Part shown: positions 1-10,014 of the stretch, one piece after another | Layout of the letters: each line of letters opens with the position of its first letter | Numbering within the stretch: the stretch's first letter is position 1 | Source: Cladobotryum mycophilum | Lineage: Eukaryota > Ascomycota > Sordariomycetes > Hypocreales > Hypocreaceae | DNA: 64,000 bases | Reading direction: 5' to 3' | NCBI GenBank assembly: GCA_036429605.1 | Contig: CM071590.1 | Location: 4,092,001 to 4,156,000 of the forward strand | The notes under the pieces: generated by a model | Told to the model about the DNA's origin: nothing | Database searches by the model: none | Seen by the model: only the letters and a program-made list of their open reading frames with translations | Program-made: the position numbers and the translations under genes

Positions 1-571
1 AATCGCACCGCAATCCCAAGGGTCGACTGTATGGTCCTCGTGTACGTCTCTTCAGTGTCGCTCGAGCGGGCGCGGGACGATCTCCAAAGAAGTCTTCTCG
101 TTCACGTCGGGACAATACGAATAGCTTGTTGAGACGTGCTAGTATCATGTGGTGTCGTTGGTAGACCAGATAGTGGTATCGCTTCTCCCACACATCGTCC
201 TGCCAAACGCTCTTCCCATCACGAATTTGTCGAAGGCTTGGGAACCCGGGGATTTCTGCAAGTCCTGCCTCCATGGCACGCTTGTGGAGTCCCCGCCAGG
301 CACGAAAGCCGGCATCAGTGTGGCGAATTCGGGCCTCGAAAGCGACGATGACACGGTCGAGATCTCGGAGGAGGTTCGTCTGGTCGAGGTAGTCGTGGCA
401 TGGTAGGTTATCCCAAGGACCAAACAACCTGGCGCAGATGGCATCCTGTGGTGTCCACTTGACATTTGCAGGAATGGGCTTCGTTGGTTCAGGACTTGGT
501 CGTGTCGGAATGCTAGCCAAGCCCTTGGCCGTGCTGTCTGTATCCTCAAACTTCATTGCAGACGACTCCAT
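1..571 (-). CDS. Hypothetical protein, 3' end beyond the window
   Basis: Translating the minus strand from ATG at 571 gives 190 codons with no stop up to position 1, so the gene continues past the left edge. The protein is rich in Arg, Trp and Tyr. It includes a WTPQDAICARLFGPWDN stretch near residue 35 and a helical region with DLDRVIVAFEARIRH around residue 70. I do not recognise the family. An alternative start lies at 783: ATG plus four codons, then a GTGAGT donor. It would join in frame at 565 after the acceptor ATGGAG, giving MSEGL as the N-terminus and a 203-nt intron. Coding character is good; function and exact start are open. Confidence 0.65.
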   Translation of the reverse strand, partial: MESSAMKFEDTDSTAKGLASIPTRPSPEPTKPIPANVKWTPQDAICARLFGPWDNLPCHDYLDQTNLLRDLDRVIVAFEARIRHTDAGFRAWRGLHKRAMEAGLAEIPGFPSLRQIRDGKSVWQDDVWEKRYHYLVYQRHHMILARLNKLFVLSRREREDFFGDRPAPARATLKRRTRGPYSRPLGLRCD

Positions 572-1383
572 GAGAAGAAGGTACGCAGTGTGTGATTAAA
601 AGTGATAATGCTGCAGATAGCCAGATGCAAAAAGGTAATTGACTGGAAGAATGCGTTGACATGCATCGGAAGTGCTTCAAGTTCACAAGAGAGGTAGCCG
701 GATGACCTTGTTACTTTATGTATTCTGCTGAGAAACCGAGAGCGTGCAAACGAGAAGGTGCAACTCACGAGGCCCTCAGACATCGTTGCCCTGATGCAGT
801 TTGTTGCGTGTCAGGTGCACAAGAAGTAAGTGATTCCTACTACGACCAAGCGATGTGATAGCCTAGGAGCTTTATGAGCTTCCTTCCTAACATCTTGTCA
901 TGCCGTCTGAGCGGAAGGCGCATATATCGGACGAAAAAAAGCTGTAGAGCGGACTGCAGCTGGACAGCTCGTAGTGACTAATGATTTGTCTGGCGTTGAG
1001 CCGTATTGTACGACTATAGAGGTAGTACGGCCGGTTTCGTCATATCCTCAAGTGAATTGGAGTGAGATGGCTTGCATTATACCGTGAACAATAGTTGGAT
1101 AAGTGCATCTATGGATAGTCGAGCCTTCGTGTTGGATTGTTAATGAATACGTGAATATCGTTCAGTCTTTTTTGAACTACCTAGGTATCTCCCTTGCTTC
1201 GCACTTGGCGTGACGCCTCCCTGTCAACTTCGTCCTAAATGTGACACGCCCAATAGCGGTATTAAAATCCTATCCGTCTTAAAGCCTTCCAAGGACTCAA
1301 CTAGGCATAAACACCCATATCTACGCCCATAGTTTCATAACCCTCCCAAAAACGCCTCTTGTTCAAGATTTCTACGCCATCTT
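572..1383. other. Intergenic, between two minus-strand genes
   Basis: No coding frame is convincing here apart from the possible alternative first exon of the left-edge gene at 769-783. The stretch carries the promoter of that gene and the 3' flank of the annexin gene. No repeat or RNA gene was seen. Confidence 0.5.
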
Positions 1384-2922
1384 TTACTCCCCGACACATG
1401 CCACCATCAGTCTCTCATAGTCCCCGGATGTCTCGCCCCGAATTCGGCTGGCCAACGTTTTCCTATAACGATGGTGGTAAGCCCCCTTAATATTGGCAAG
1501 ATCGGCGCGGTTCCAGTGGAATCGAACAACACGAGCAACCAGCAGGTAATCTTTGGTGCCCAGGCCGGCCATGGTGTCTTCCAAGAGTTTGGCGGCATGC
1601 ATGTACTTGTCTTCGGCGTTACGCAGCTGGAATAAGAGAGCATCTTCCATGTGGCCAGAAAATTCCTTCAACAATGTTAGCATGCGCTGCTGCTACAGCA
1701 ATAGTCACAGTAGAAACTTACACTCTTAAGGACAGACTCCAAATCGCGGTTAAACTTCCTCTTGTAGGAGTGCGAGATGGCGCGAATCTGGTTGTCGTTC
1801 CTAGAACTGAGGATGCTGCACACCAAAATCTCATCGGTGCCCATCTTGCCTTCTGTTGCCTTGTAAATATTCATGACGTCGTCTTCCACCTGCTGAGGAA
1901 CGACTGGAGCGGAATCTTCGGCTCTGGTTGCCGCAAGAACCATCATGAAATGCCTCTCGGTCTTCATGCTGAGATCTCCCTTGACATCCTCCTCCAGACT
2001 CCTGCGATATGTGTGGTAGTAGGCGCTCTTGATAGCTTTAATATCGGCGTTGGATCTCGACAACAGAATATCGTTCAGAACAACTTCTTTTGTTCCAAGA
2101 CCAGATATGGCCTCGTATAAGTTGTGCACATCAGCTTGCAGCGGGCCGCGCGCAATCTGTACAAGGCCCATCTCAAAGTACCCGCTCGTCTCCTTCTTCA
2201 GATCGTCAACCAGCTTGCGCTTAAAGTTGCGCTCAAAGGTTGTTCGCAGGACCTCGATCTGCAGAGGATCCTTGTTCCCCAAAACCCTAATTAATGTCTT
2301 CTCGTCGGTACCAAAACCCTTCATGGCGCTGCGCAAAGCCTGGGCATCGGCGGATCCATCCCATTGGATAAGCTGAGGGGGTCCATAGCCGAGGGACGGC
2401 GGTGTAGGTGGAACTTGCGGAGCGCCGTATGGAGGAGCACCGCCGTAGGGACTGGCCTGGGGAGGAGGGGCGCCGTATTGACCTGGAGGGGGAGCCGGGG
2501 AGTGATGTCCGTATGGCTGGTGAGGAGCAGGTGCGCCGTACTGTCCAGGTGGTGGCTGACCGTAGGGAGGCTGTTGCGGGGGATACTGGCCGGGCGGGGG
2601 AGGGGGAGGCTGTTGATAGTAGCCGCCGCCCTGCTGAGGGGGTATTGGCCGTAACCTCCTTGCTGAGGGGGGATATTGACCATGCTGAGGGGGTATTGTC
2701 CCTGCTGTGGTGGTGGATATTGTCCCTGGGGAGGGGGATATTGCCCGTAGCCCTGGGGGGAGGCTGTTCTGTAGGAGATGCGTCAGTCGCGAACCTGTCG
2801 CTGAACGATGATGATCCAATCATCGATCCATGAATGCTCTTTTCTCTCTCTTTCTTTTCCTTTCTTTTCGCGAGAGCGGGGTACTTACGGCCATAGGGCT
2901 GACCATATCCTTGATACGACAT
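1384..2922 (-). CDS. Annexin with Pro/Gln/Tyr/Gly-rich N-terminus (frame interrupted)
   Basis: Calcium-dependent phospholipid-binding protein of the annexin family. Exon 1 is 2889-2922 (MSYQGYGQPYG, GTAAGT donor). Exon 2 is 1722-2763 if the acceptor AACAG is used. Exon 3 is 1384-1665 after a 56-nt intron with a TGCTAAC branch site. Four annexin repeats follow a low-complexity head built of QYPP/QQG/YGQP units. Visible repeat signatures are MKGFGTDEKTLIRVL, ISGLGTKEVVLNDIL, EGKMGTDEILVCSIL and MAGLGTKDYLLVARVV. Within the Pro-rich head the reading frame changes at three G runs (2689-2693, 2667-2672, 2638-2642 on the plus strand). Exon lengths sum to 1,358 nt, so a net one-base loss fits a 452-residue protein. 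The annexin core is certain; the head needs resequencing. Confidence 0.88.
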
Positions 2923-4614
2923 GGTGTAAGCAGACAGTGTTGAGTTTACTCTGTAAAATTGGGTGGACTTGTCGCGCAAAATGGAATTTCAAAAGTCGTC
3001 GATATGGGCGAGGCGCGCCAGTCTATGTTTCGTTCAAGATTGTCACGAGGAAACGGGTTGGGTGGCCTGTTGGGTGGAAAAGCGTTTATGTAGGTTCCTG
3101 GTTTCTGCATGTTCTACCACTTGTGCCAGTCGCGCTCCATAATAATCATGGATTGCCGTTCTGGATCTGCCTCGTGTGAGAATTTAAGGTAATGGAGCCC
3201 ACCATCAGCTGTTCAAAGTAAGTTCCCCATTGGCTGTTGCTGCGAGGTGCGAGAACATCGTGGCTGAGTAGAGCGCTGAACGTCATTGCACTCGCCTCTG
3301 AAGCCCTCTGAAAGCCTCTGAAGGTTCCTGCTCCACAGCCACTCAGCCGCCGCTTAGACGCGCTGTGTGGCACTGACTATTCATGAGTTATGGCGTCAAT
3401 GGCCCAGTATTTAACAGAATGACTTCTTTTTGGAGGTTGCTGTGCTTGGGCATGTTAACTGGTTGAGTTGGAAGGATGCATGATAATGCACATCGTATTC
3501 AACAATGTTTAAAGGAAGCGATGCGATGCAAGATACGGAGTAGCCAGAACAAAGGAGCATGCGAACACGAACTGTATCAAACAATCCAGGTAGTCACGCT
3601 TTCATATTTATCATCTATTTTACATGAGTGATTCCAAAACATGTAACTAATATGTAATATCTCATGATGATTCATAAGATGATTGCGTAGATACAGAGGC
3701 AAATAAAGAAGAAGCATGACACCACCTCGACAGCGCCACCCTTTTGCGCAACGCAATGCACGATCCAACTGCCAGAGTGGAGTGCGCCCATGCCACAGAG
3801 CTTGCGCCACAACCAAGTCTGGTGATCTCGAAGCGGCCTGTATCTAAAAACGGCAGCGGGCAACACGCTCCAATAATAATAATAATAAAAAATCTGAATG
3901 AGTATCCCAAAACGTAACGTCTGATGTGATGATGGAGTGATTTTCAAACTCTATCATCGGCATCGCAGCCGAATTTGGTATATTCATGTTGGTTTCGAAT
4001 GGGACGTCTTGGCTCGTGAATAGGTAGGTGGGAGCTCTTCATCCAATCCAAGGTTACCGACTTTTAAAAAAATAAAAAAAGTGGCTGGTGTCTGCTTTTC
4101 CACGTAGGTAGATGTAGGTACAGGGGGGTCTGCTGCACCCCTGCATCACCCTCTAATCCCCGAACGGCACCCAAACAGTACCCAAACAGTACCCAACACG
4201 CACCACTGGACCTCCCCTCCGCAGCAAGTCGATTTAGCGGGCCGATGCCGAAACACCAACCACCAAATTTACGAGCCACCCACCACCAGCCATCGCCATT
4301 TTGACTTACACTTTTCCCTCTCTTTTGATGAAGATCGTGGGCATACCCGTCTAGGATCTGTCACTGGCATTCCTTCCCCCAGTAGTAGCCTCTCTCTCTC
4401 TTTCTCTCTCTCTTCTCTCGTAGCACATTCCCGAGTCTGATCTGTCGATCAAATTTACGAGGGGTGTCAAGTCGATCACTCCGTCATTCCTTCATACTAC
4501 CTACTGACCTACTCACTCCTTTGTGTCTCAACTCATCGGCACTTGATACCAGCACATTCCTATATGCATACCTCATAGCATACCAAAGGTGGAATTCAAG
4601 ACAACTTGGTCAAG
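2923..4614. other. Intergenic, divergent promoters of annexin and mucin-like genes
   Basis: No convincing gene. It contains an (AAT)n microsatellite at 3872-3888, two and a half copies of an 11-bp unit ACCCAAACAGT around 4169-4198, and the CT tract listed separately. The last few hundred bases are probably promoter and leader of the gene starting at 4615. Confidence 0.5.
4389..4419 (+). promoter_or_regulatory. Pyrimidine (CT) tract upstream of the mucin-like gene
   Basis: A nearly uninterrupted run of CT dinucleotides about 200 bp upstream of the ATG at 4615. CT-rich blocks just before the transcription start are common in filamentous-fungal promoters. The role here is inferred from position only. 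Confidence 0.4.
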
Positions 4615-5781
4615 ATGCGCGGATCCGTTTCCCTGGTCCTTGCTCTTTCGACCTATCTCTCCGCTGTCGCTGCCCTCCCGCAGCCAGTTCTGAACTTTCG
4701 CGCTTCCGTTGCGGATGACCGTCAGAAGCCCAAGTACTCAGTGGTGCCGTTGGAGCCAGCGCCCGATCAGCCAGGCAATGGCAACGGTGGAGGTAATGGA
4801 GGAGGTAACGGGGGAGGCGATGGAGGCGGCAATGGAGACGGAGGCGGTGACGGTGATGGAGATGGAGATGGAGTTGTCACAGTGATTAAGACAGTCGTGA
4901 AGACCGAGCAGCCCGTCACCGTCACCAAAACTGCACCTCCTCAGGAAACAACTGTTACAAAGGAGATTCCAACCACAATATCCATTATCGATATTCATGG
5001 CGGTGTGACGACTGAGACTATTACTGTTACTCCTACGGAGAAGCCAACCACAAAGCCTACTTCACAGCTCACTTCGCAGCCCACGCAACCAGCCCCCGAG
5101 CCGACTACAAAGCCGACTTCTTCTGGTTCAGCTACGAGCTCGTCTGGAACTATTCCCAGCACTGCTACCACCTCGGCCGAGACATCGAAGGAGACGGTTA
5201 CTGCAACTTCACTTCCAACTACTAGGCAAACTGGTACGACAACAGGAGCTACGTCCGTCACTGAGCCTGTTAGCTATTCTACCTCTCAGTCTACGACTCA
5301 GTCTACCGCCCAATATACGACTCAGCCTACTACTCAGTCTGTCACTCAGTCTACCGCTCAATCTACTACCCAGATTACTACCCAGTCTACCACCCAATAT
5401 GTCACTCAATCCACCAGCCAGTCTACCCAGCCTACGAGCCAGCCTACCATCCAACCTATCACTCAATCTGCCAACCAGTCTACCCAGTCTACTACCCAGA
5501 TTATCACTCAGTCTTTCACTCAGTCTGTCACAACATTGCCAACCGCTACTGCTTCGATTACCTCGACAGTTCCCCAAACTGCCACCCAAACTGCAGCATC
5601 CAGTAGCACTTTCGTTTCCTCCTCCACCTTTGCTACAACCACCACATTCCCAAGCTTCAGCTCAACCTTCACCACCATCTACACATCGTCCTCTTCAAGC
5701 ACGCACGATGATGGCAAGTGGCACACCACTTACCCAGCCTGGAACGGAACTGTTATATTGCACCGATTCCGACGCTCGTGA
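4615..5781 (+). CDS. Secreted mucin-like Ser/Thr/Gln-rich repeat protein
   Basis: A 388-residue single-exon protein. The ATG at 4615 gives a clear signal peptide (MRGSVSLVLALSTYLSAVAA, then LPQP). An upstream in-frame TTG was not used. A Gly/Asn/Asp run follows (about residues 56-86, GGNGGG to DGDGDG). Next is a Thr/Val segment with VVTVIKTVV. A long Ser/Thr domain follows; in residues about 222-306 the four-residue pattern S/T-x-T/S-Q recurs (nt 5279-5531). It should be heavily O-glycosylated and act at the cell surface or outside the cell. There is no C-terminal hydrophobic GPI signal; the protein ends in a Trp-containing segment and HRFRRS. Similar architectures occur in fungal adhesins and wall mucins, but no adhesin domain is visible. 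Confidence 0.8.
   Translation: MRGSVSLVLALSTYLSAVAALPQPVLNFRASVADDRQKPKYSVVPLEPAPDQPGNGNGGGNGGGNGGGDGGGNGDGGGDGDGDGDGVVTVIKTVVKTEQPVTVTKTAPPQETTVTKEIPTTISIIDIHGGVTTETITVTPTEKPTTKPTSQLTSQPTQPAPEPTTKPTSSGSATSSSGTIPSTATTSAETSKETVTATSLPTTRQTGTTTGATSVTEPVSYSTSQSTTQSTAQYTTQPTTQSVTQSTAQSTTQITTQSTTQYVTQSTSQSTQPTSQPTIQPITQSANQSTQSTTQIITQSFTQSVTTLPTATASITSTVPQTATQTAASSSTFVSSSTFATTTTFPSFSSTFTTIYTSSSSSTHDDGKWHTTYPAWNGTVILHRFRRS
5279..5531 (+). repeat. 12-bp coding minisatellite (S/T-x-x-Q units)
   Basis: About twenty degenerate 12-nt units of the form TCT-ACN-ACT-CAG lie within the mucin-like gene. Units differ mostly at synonymous or Thr/Ser/Val positions and the reading frame is kept throughout. Copy number is likely to vary between strains. 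Confidence 0.75.
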
Positions 5782-6855
5782 TGCTATCGCTCACATTGTG
5801 GGTTTCATGTGACGAATTCACACATAAGATAAAGACAAGATTCACCACTTCAGACGTACATATTCACAGACACGAACATATGAGTTACGCTAGAATGAAG
5901 AAACGAGGGAATAATATGAAGTAGGAAAGGGGCGGGCACATGGTTTTTTGTTCTTTTTTTTCTTTTTTTCTTTTCCGGCGTTGGGATGCCCATTTTTTGC
6001 TTCAACGCCTTACAAAACAAGAGATCGACTTTTTTTTTGGTTTGCTCTGGCGTTTGCCATCCGTGACGGGGAAAGCATCTTGGCTTTCCGATCGGACGGG
6101 GGCCATGCGGCAACGCACACCAAGGGCTGGGACGCGTTGTTAACTCTATATAATATGTACCCGGTACAACTAAGTAGAGAAATATTGCTACCTTGCTATG
6201 CAAAAAAGAATCCAGTTGATGATTGGAAAGTGACTTGATTCGTATACTATTTATAGAAAGTTGAAAGTGAATCTGAAAGGGACCCCCTTGGTTGGGTTTG
6301 TGAAGGCCGTGTTGTCAACTCAAGACAAGGATCCGCCGGCCCGTTGCATGTGCCTCCGGCAGATCAACATGATACGTTTGCAAATGTCGGGACAATACGA
6401 AGCCTTTGTGCAACAAATAATAGCGGAAGAGAATTCAATCCCAAGCATTCTCTGCCCGCTAATAATACCAAGCGGACACGGCAAAATGAACAACCATGAA
6501 CATGCTTGGAAATCTTGGCTCTTTAAGTAACAAAGATGAAAGAAGGTATATACTGCCTTTTTGCCCCTCCTTTTTCATCTTCATCAACAAACCCTTCTTT
6601 ACAAAACGAATTGAATCATATATTCTACTCTAAACAAAATCTTCTTCTTCTTCCTGCAGTAACGTAAGTTCCCAAGCAAAATAAAAGTGTGAGTATAAGT
6701 TCCCCCATCCTCCGCGCAAACAAGCCCATCTAACCACCCTCACTCACAGCTTCCTTTGCCTCATCCCCAATCCACCAATTCATCCCCCTCCAGCAAACAG
6801 AAAATACTTAAAAGAGAGAGAGAAAAAAAACCCCCCAAACATACCTACTTCGACC
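5782..6855. other. Intergenic plus 5' leader of the small membrane protein
   Basis: Only short ORFs without family signatures. A T-rich stretch lies near 5943-5975. The distal part (about 6560-6855) looks like the leader of the next gene and includes a probable leader intron. Confidence 0.5.
6664..6749 (+). other. Probable 5' UTR intron of the 66-residue membrane protein gene
   Basis: GTAAGT donor at 6664, TCTAAC branch-like site at 6729-6734 and CACAG acceptor ending at 6749 make a canonical 86-nt fungal intron. It ends 107 nt before the ATG at 6856. Inferred from splice signals only. Confidence 0.5.
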
Positions 6856-7056
6856 ATGGCTGTAGTTCTCGGCCCCGGACTCACCGTCGCCCATGGAGGC
6901 TGGCATCATTACACCAACGAGACAGCACCAGAACACCCTCTCCCAAAGGGGGATAAGATAGCCTTGGGGTGCATCGGCCTCGTAGCTATTTTGTTGTTTT
7001 TCGTCGCCCTGTTCTACAAGTGCAAGAATATGGGGAATGAGAGGAGGGGGAAGTAA
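6856..7056 (+). CDS. Small single-pass membrane protein
   Basis: A 66-residue ORF beginning at an ATG in good context (CGACCATGG). A polar N-terminus with an N-glycosylation sequon (NET, residue about 21) is followed by one strong transmembrane helix (about residues 36-54, IALGCIGLVAILLFFVALF). The short tail is basic (YKCKNMGNERRGK). By the positive-inside rule the tail is cytosolic and the N-terminus lumenal or outside. I do not recognise the family. The canonical leader intron and well-formed topology argue that it is a real gene despite its size. Confidence 0.6.
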   Translation: MAVVLGPGLTVAHGGWHHYTNETAPEHPLPKGDKIALGCIGLVAILLFFVALFYKCKNMGNERRGK

Positions 7057-7753
7057 CTTATCCAGGTAACTGATTTGGGGGTCAATGTTTGGATCAAGTT
7101 ATGTGTGTTGGCGGGGACTTGAGAAACGGGGGTGGGTGGAGAAAAGGATAGACGAAATGGATATGTAGGGGACAAAGAATTTACAACAAGGCTAGAAGCA
7201 AGGGCATGATTATGTGAATAATGTGAATATTTGTGTTTCATGGAGCGGCGTGAATTCAACCCCTCTCCCTCCCCCTCTCATATGACTGACATCCTGTGAT
7301 TGAGCGCGTAGTCAAAAAATAAATCATCACAGCTCTCGTACTATCTAATACACCAAGTCAAAACAATATTAATGCTATTCATAAACCTTTCATCAACTAC
7401 AATACTCTCATTTTCGTACTATCATGATTGATACGGTCACTAGCGGTCAAACCCATGTGGCTGGTCGACCTTGGGATGCATCGATTCACGTCGGATGTAA
7501 GTTCAGGCAAACAGATCTCGAAACTATGTTGCTCATATTGGGTATCACACTATACTACCTAGTATCCAAGGCCCTCCCATATTGTACATATAATACATGT
7601 CTGCCTACCTGCCTGCCGTTCCCAAAGGGGAAAAAATACAGTTATCGCTTGTACCCCGATTCCATCCAGCCATTACCCCCCACCAGAAAAAGGAAACCAT
7701 CAAGTCCAGAATAGGCTGATCCCAGTTTATGGTACACGCCTTAAAATACAGTT
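7057..7753. other. Intergenic
   Basis: No supported gene. An open frame at 7424-7714 has no signal, domain or splice context that I can defend. Confidence 0.4.
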
Positions 7754-8188
7754 ATGCAAATTCGATATACAATATCGTGGTTGCCACGATTGGTGGCGAA
7801 CGTCCTCCTCTCGGAGGAGTCTCTGCTCCTCGCACTCTCCCAGCCGGCGACGGCATCAGCAACCGACTCGGTCCACGTCGACGTGGGACCAGTGGGTGCT
7901 GTCTGTTCCCCAGAAGGGTTGTGGAATTGCCTGGAACAATCCTGGCAACGATGTGCCAGCGGGCAGTGGAGTGTGGTCGTGCGATGTTCTAATGGAACTA
8001 TTTGCCAGCCTTTAGGCTTAACAGATAATCTCAGCATTAGGTATGCCAGCGCATCAGACGACAGCCCAAGCCCTCGTGATGAGGGAGAAGAGAATAATAA
8101 TGGCTCGAGGTACCACCTTGACTACTTATTGTTGGCCACGGCGGTACTCTCGTCCAAGATCATCGAAGCTCTCGGAGTACTTTTCTAA
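7754..8188 (+). CDS. Possible secreted protein with a short Cys/Trp module
   Basis: A 144-residue ORF. Residues 51-84 hold a compact module with Cys at 51, 59, 67, 78 and 84, including WNCLEQSWQRCASGQWS and a downstream C-SNGTIC. This pattern looks like a small extracellular module I associate with fungal secreted proteins; I cannot name the family with certainty. The segment before it (LLLALSQPATASA, ending near residue 36) resembles the end of a signal peptide, but the first 20 residues do not form a clean one, so the true start or an upstream exon may be missed. The C-terminus is hydrophobic (about residues 123-144) after a polar Asn/Gly stretch, as in GPI-anchored proteins. Confidence 0.45.
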   Translation: MQIRYTISWLPRLVANVLLSEESLLLALSQPATASATDSVHVDVGPVGAVCSPEGLWNCLEQSWQRCASGQWSVVVRCSNGTICQPLGLTDNLSIRYASASDDSPSPRDEGEENNNGSRYHLDYLLLATAVLSSKIIEALGVLF

Positions 8189-8242
8189 AGACAAAGAAAA
8201 AGAAAAGAAAAGGAAAAGAGAGAAGGAATGTGAAAGAAAGAG
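8189..8242 (+). repeat. Purine-rich (AAAG/GAAA) tract
   Basis: Long A/G-only stretch immediately after the stop of the Cys-module ORF and before the end of the convergent F-box gene. Low complexity; no function inferred. Confidence 0.5.
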
Positions 8243-8286
8243 TTTGTATGACGGGTGGTGGGAATACAATGCGTTTTCTCTTATGC

Positions 8287-9117
8287 TTAACCGCGAACGG
8301 CCCCCATTGCGCGAGCCACATTTCGTGGTCGTCTGCGTGGTAGTGAGGACATGGCGACATTCTCACTCCAGCCAAAGTCAAGGGGTTCAAAGTCCTCACA
8401 TCGGCAGAGGGCCTCGTATTCACCAACAGATTTTCCATAGAATCTATCCGTTGGCTTGCATTCGGTGAAGCAGATGGTGAGAACCAATTGCGCACCTTGC
8501 TCAAACAGGCGGTTGACGTCTTGCGACATAGGGAAAAGAGAGCTCCCGGAGGAACCAAGAGAGGGGTCCCATCGGAACAGCTGCATAAAGCAGAGGTCTG
8601 ACTTGAGATTCACCATGTTCTCCCGCAGGGCGTCCCAGAGTTGGCCCAAACGGAGACCATCGGGGGTATCTGCCTTGCCGACTTTGGTGGTGACGGTGCC
8701 ATCGAGGCGTCGCCTCATGATGACCTGGCCAAAGGACATGGTGGCTGGCTGCTGGACGAGCATTCGCCTCCAGCTTGCGCAGCTGCGAGTGAAATCGGGG
8801 GTGGCTTCTCGGTTGCCCCATGGCCACATACCAGGAGCGAGCTGTGTCGACATCCGAGCATGACGAGAATCCTTTCGAGTGGGTTGGAAAAGATCTCTTA
8901 GACGGGCATTGGCGTCCTGTGCGGCTGACGACTCAGCGTCTGTCTGCATGGGCTGGAAGAAGAGCTTCTTCTGAATGCTAGGCGAGGTATCAATGACACC
9001 TTTCCATTGCCTGGAGACACGAGAAGCACTGGTGAGAAGGGTCCTGGGATCCAACTCTAGGAGGATGAGTTCCACCAGCTCTGGAGCGGCGAGGATACCA
9101 CTGGCTGCAGCTGACAT
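8287..9117 (-). CDS. F-box domain protein
   Basis: A 276-residue single-exon protein from ATG at 9117. The N-terminal F-box (about residues 9-50) contains PELVELILLELDPRTLLTSASRVSRQWKGVI, followed by the LFFQP motif common in ascomycete F-box proteins. F-box proteins usually bind Skp1 and present substrates to an SCF ubiquitin ligase. The C-terminal two thirds (TFTRS-like SWRRML, GLRLGQLWD, MQLF, LVLTICFTECKPTDRFYG) lacks leucine-rich or WD repeats, so the substrate cannot be guessed. The frame is intact. Confidence 0.82.
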   Translation of the reverse strand: MSAAASGILAAPELVELILLELDPRTLLTSASRVSRQWKGVIDTSPSIQKKLFFQPMQTDAESSAAQDANARLRDLFQPTRKDSRHARMSTQLAPGMWPWGNREATPDFTRSCASWRRMLVQQPATMSFGQVIMRRRLDGTVTTKVGKADTPDGLRLGQLWDALRENMVNLKSDLCFMQLFRWDPSLGSSGSSLFPMSQDVNRLFEQGAQLVLTICFTECKPTDRFYGKSVGEYEALCRCEDFEPLDFGWSENVAMSSLPRRRPRNVARAMGAVRG

Positions 9118-9988
9118 GTTGAAGGGAGGTATATGGGGATTCCTGCTATGTGTGTGGTAGAGACAGTGGGGTATTGTTCAAGAAAGATGGTAAAACGTAA
9201 GAGTTACGGGTGGAAGAGAGAGTGTGTGTGTGTATGTGTTTGTTTGCTGTGATGGTGAGAAAATAGGTCATGCAAGTAGGGGCAGACGTGAGGGCTTAAG
9301 TAAAGGGATCCGAAAAGGTCTGCTGTAGGAAGATGGATGTATCATGTTGGTAGGGAGGATGTGCACACCCTCTCTCCTCTGTTGGATGAACGAGTGTGGA
9401 AGTCATGTCTAAATGCCTACTGGGGTACTTGCTGCAACATCAATGGCAAGTGCCTTTGAGTACGAGGTACTCCGGTCATCCATGCCGAGAAGGGTCGCTA
9501 TACTTACTCCCCCGCCGTGAAAGGTTCAAGTGAAACAGAGGGGGGCGTGTGTGGGCGTGTGTGCCGGTCAAAAAAAGAGTGAAAGTTTTGGAAAGTACCA
9601 CAGGCAGAGTACCGTGCCCCATCTGGTACGTATCGCGCAAGTACCTCGTCTCTCTTGTTTTTCAGGTTCCCAATCGTAAGAGAGAACATTAGCCTGTGTG
9701 CACTAACGGGAGGCCCTGCGGGGGAGCGCGGGCAATGCGGGACTGATGAGGCGTTGAAACTTCCCAGCTTGTCTTGGATTTTTTTTTGTGTGTGTTCTTA
9801 GGAGAAAACTTTTGGTACCGAGTACTCAGTACATTTCATTCTCAAGGACTGGGGAGAAAGATGGATTGGATGGGATGAGATGAGATTACGAATTTGGTCT
9901 CAGAGTGTGAATGCGCCATGTTTATCAAAGGTGTCCGGCCCATCATCATCATCTGCCGGGTGAGGAGGCTTTCGATGCCGGTCAAGGC

Positions 9989-10014
9989 TGAATGAATGAA
10001 TGAATGAATGAATG
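9989..10014 (+). repeat. (TGAA)n microsatellite
   Basis: Six near-perfect TGAA units in the promoter-side intergenic region. Seen directly. Confidence 0.85.
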
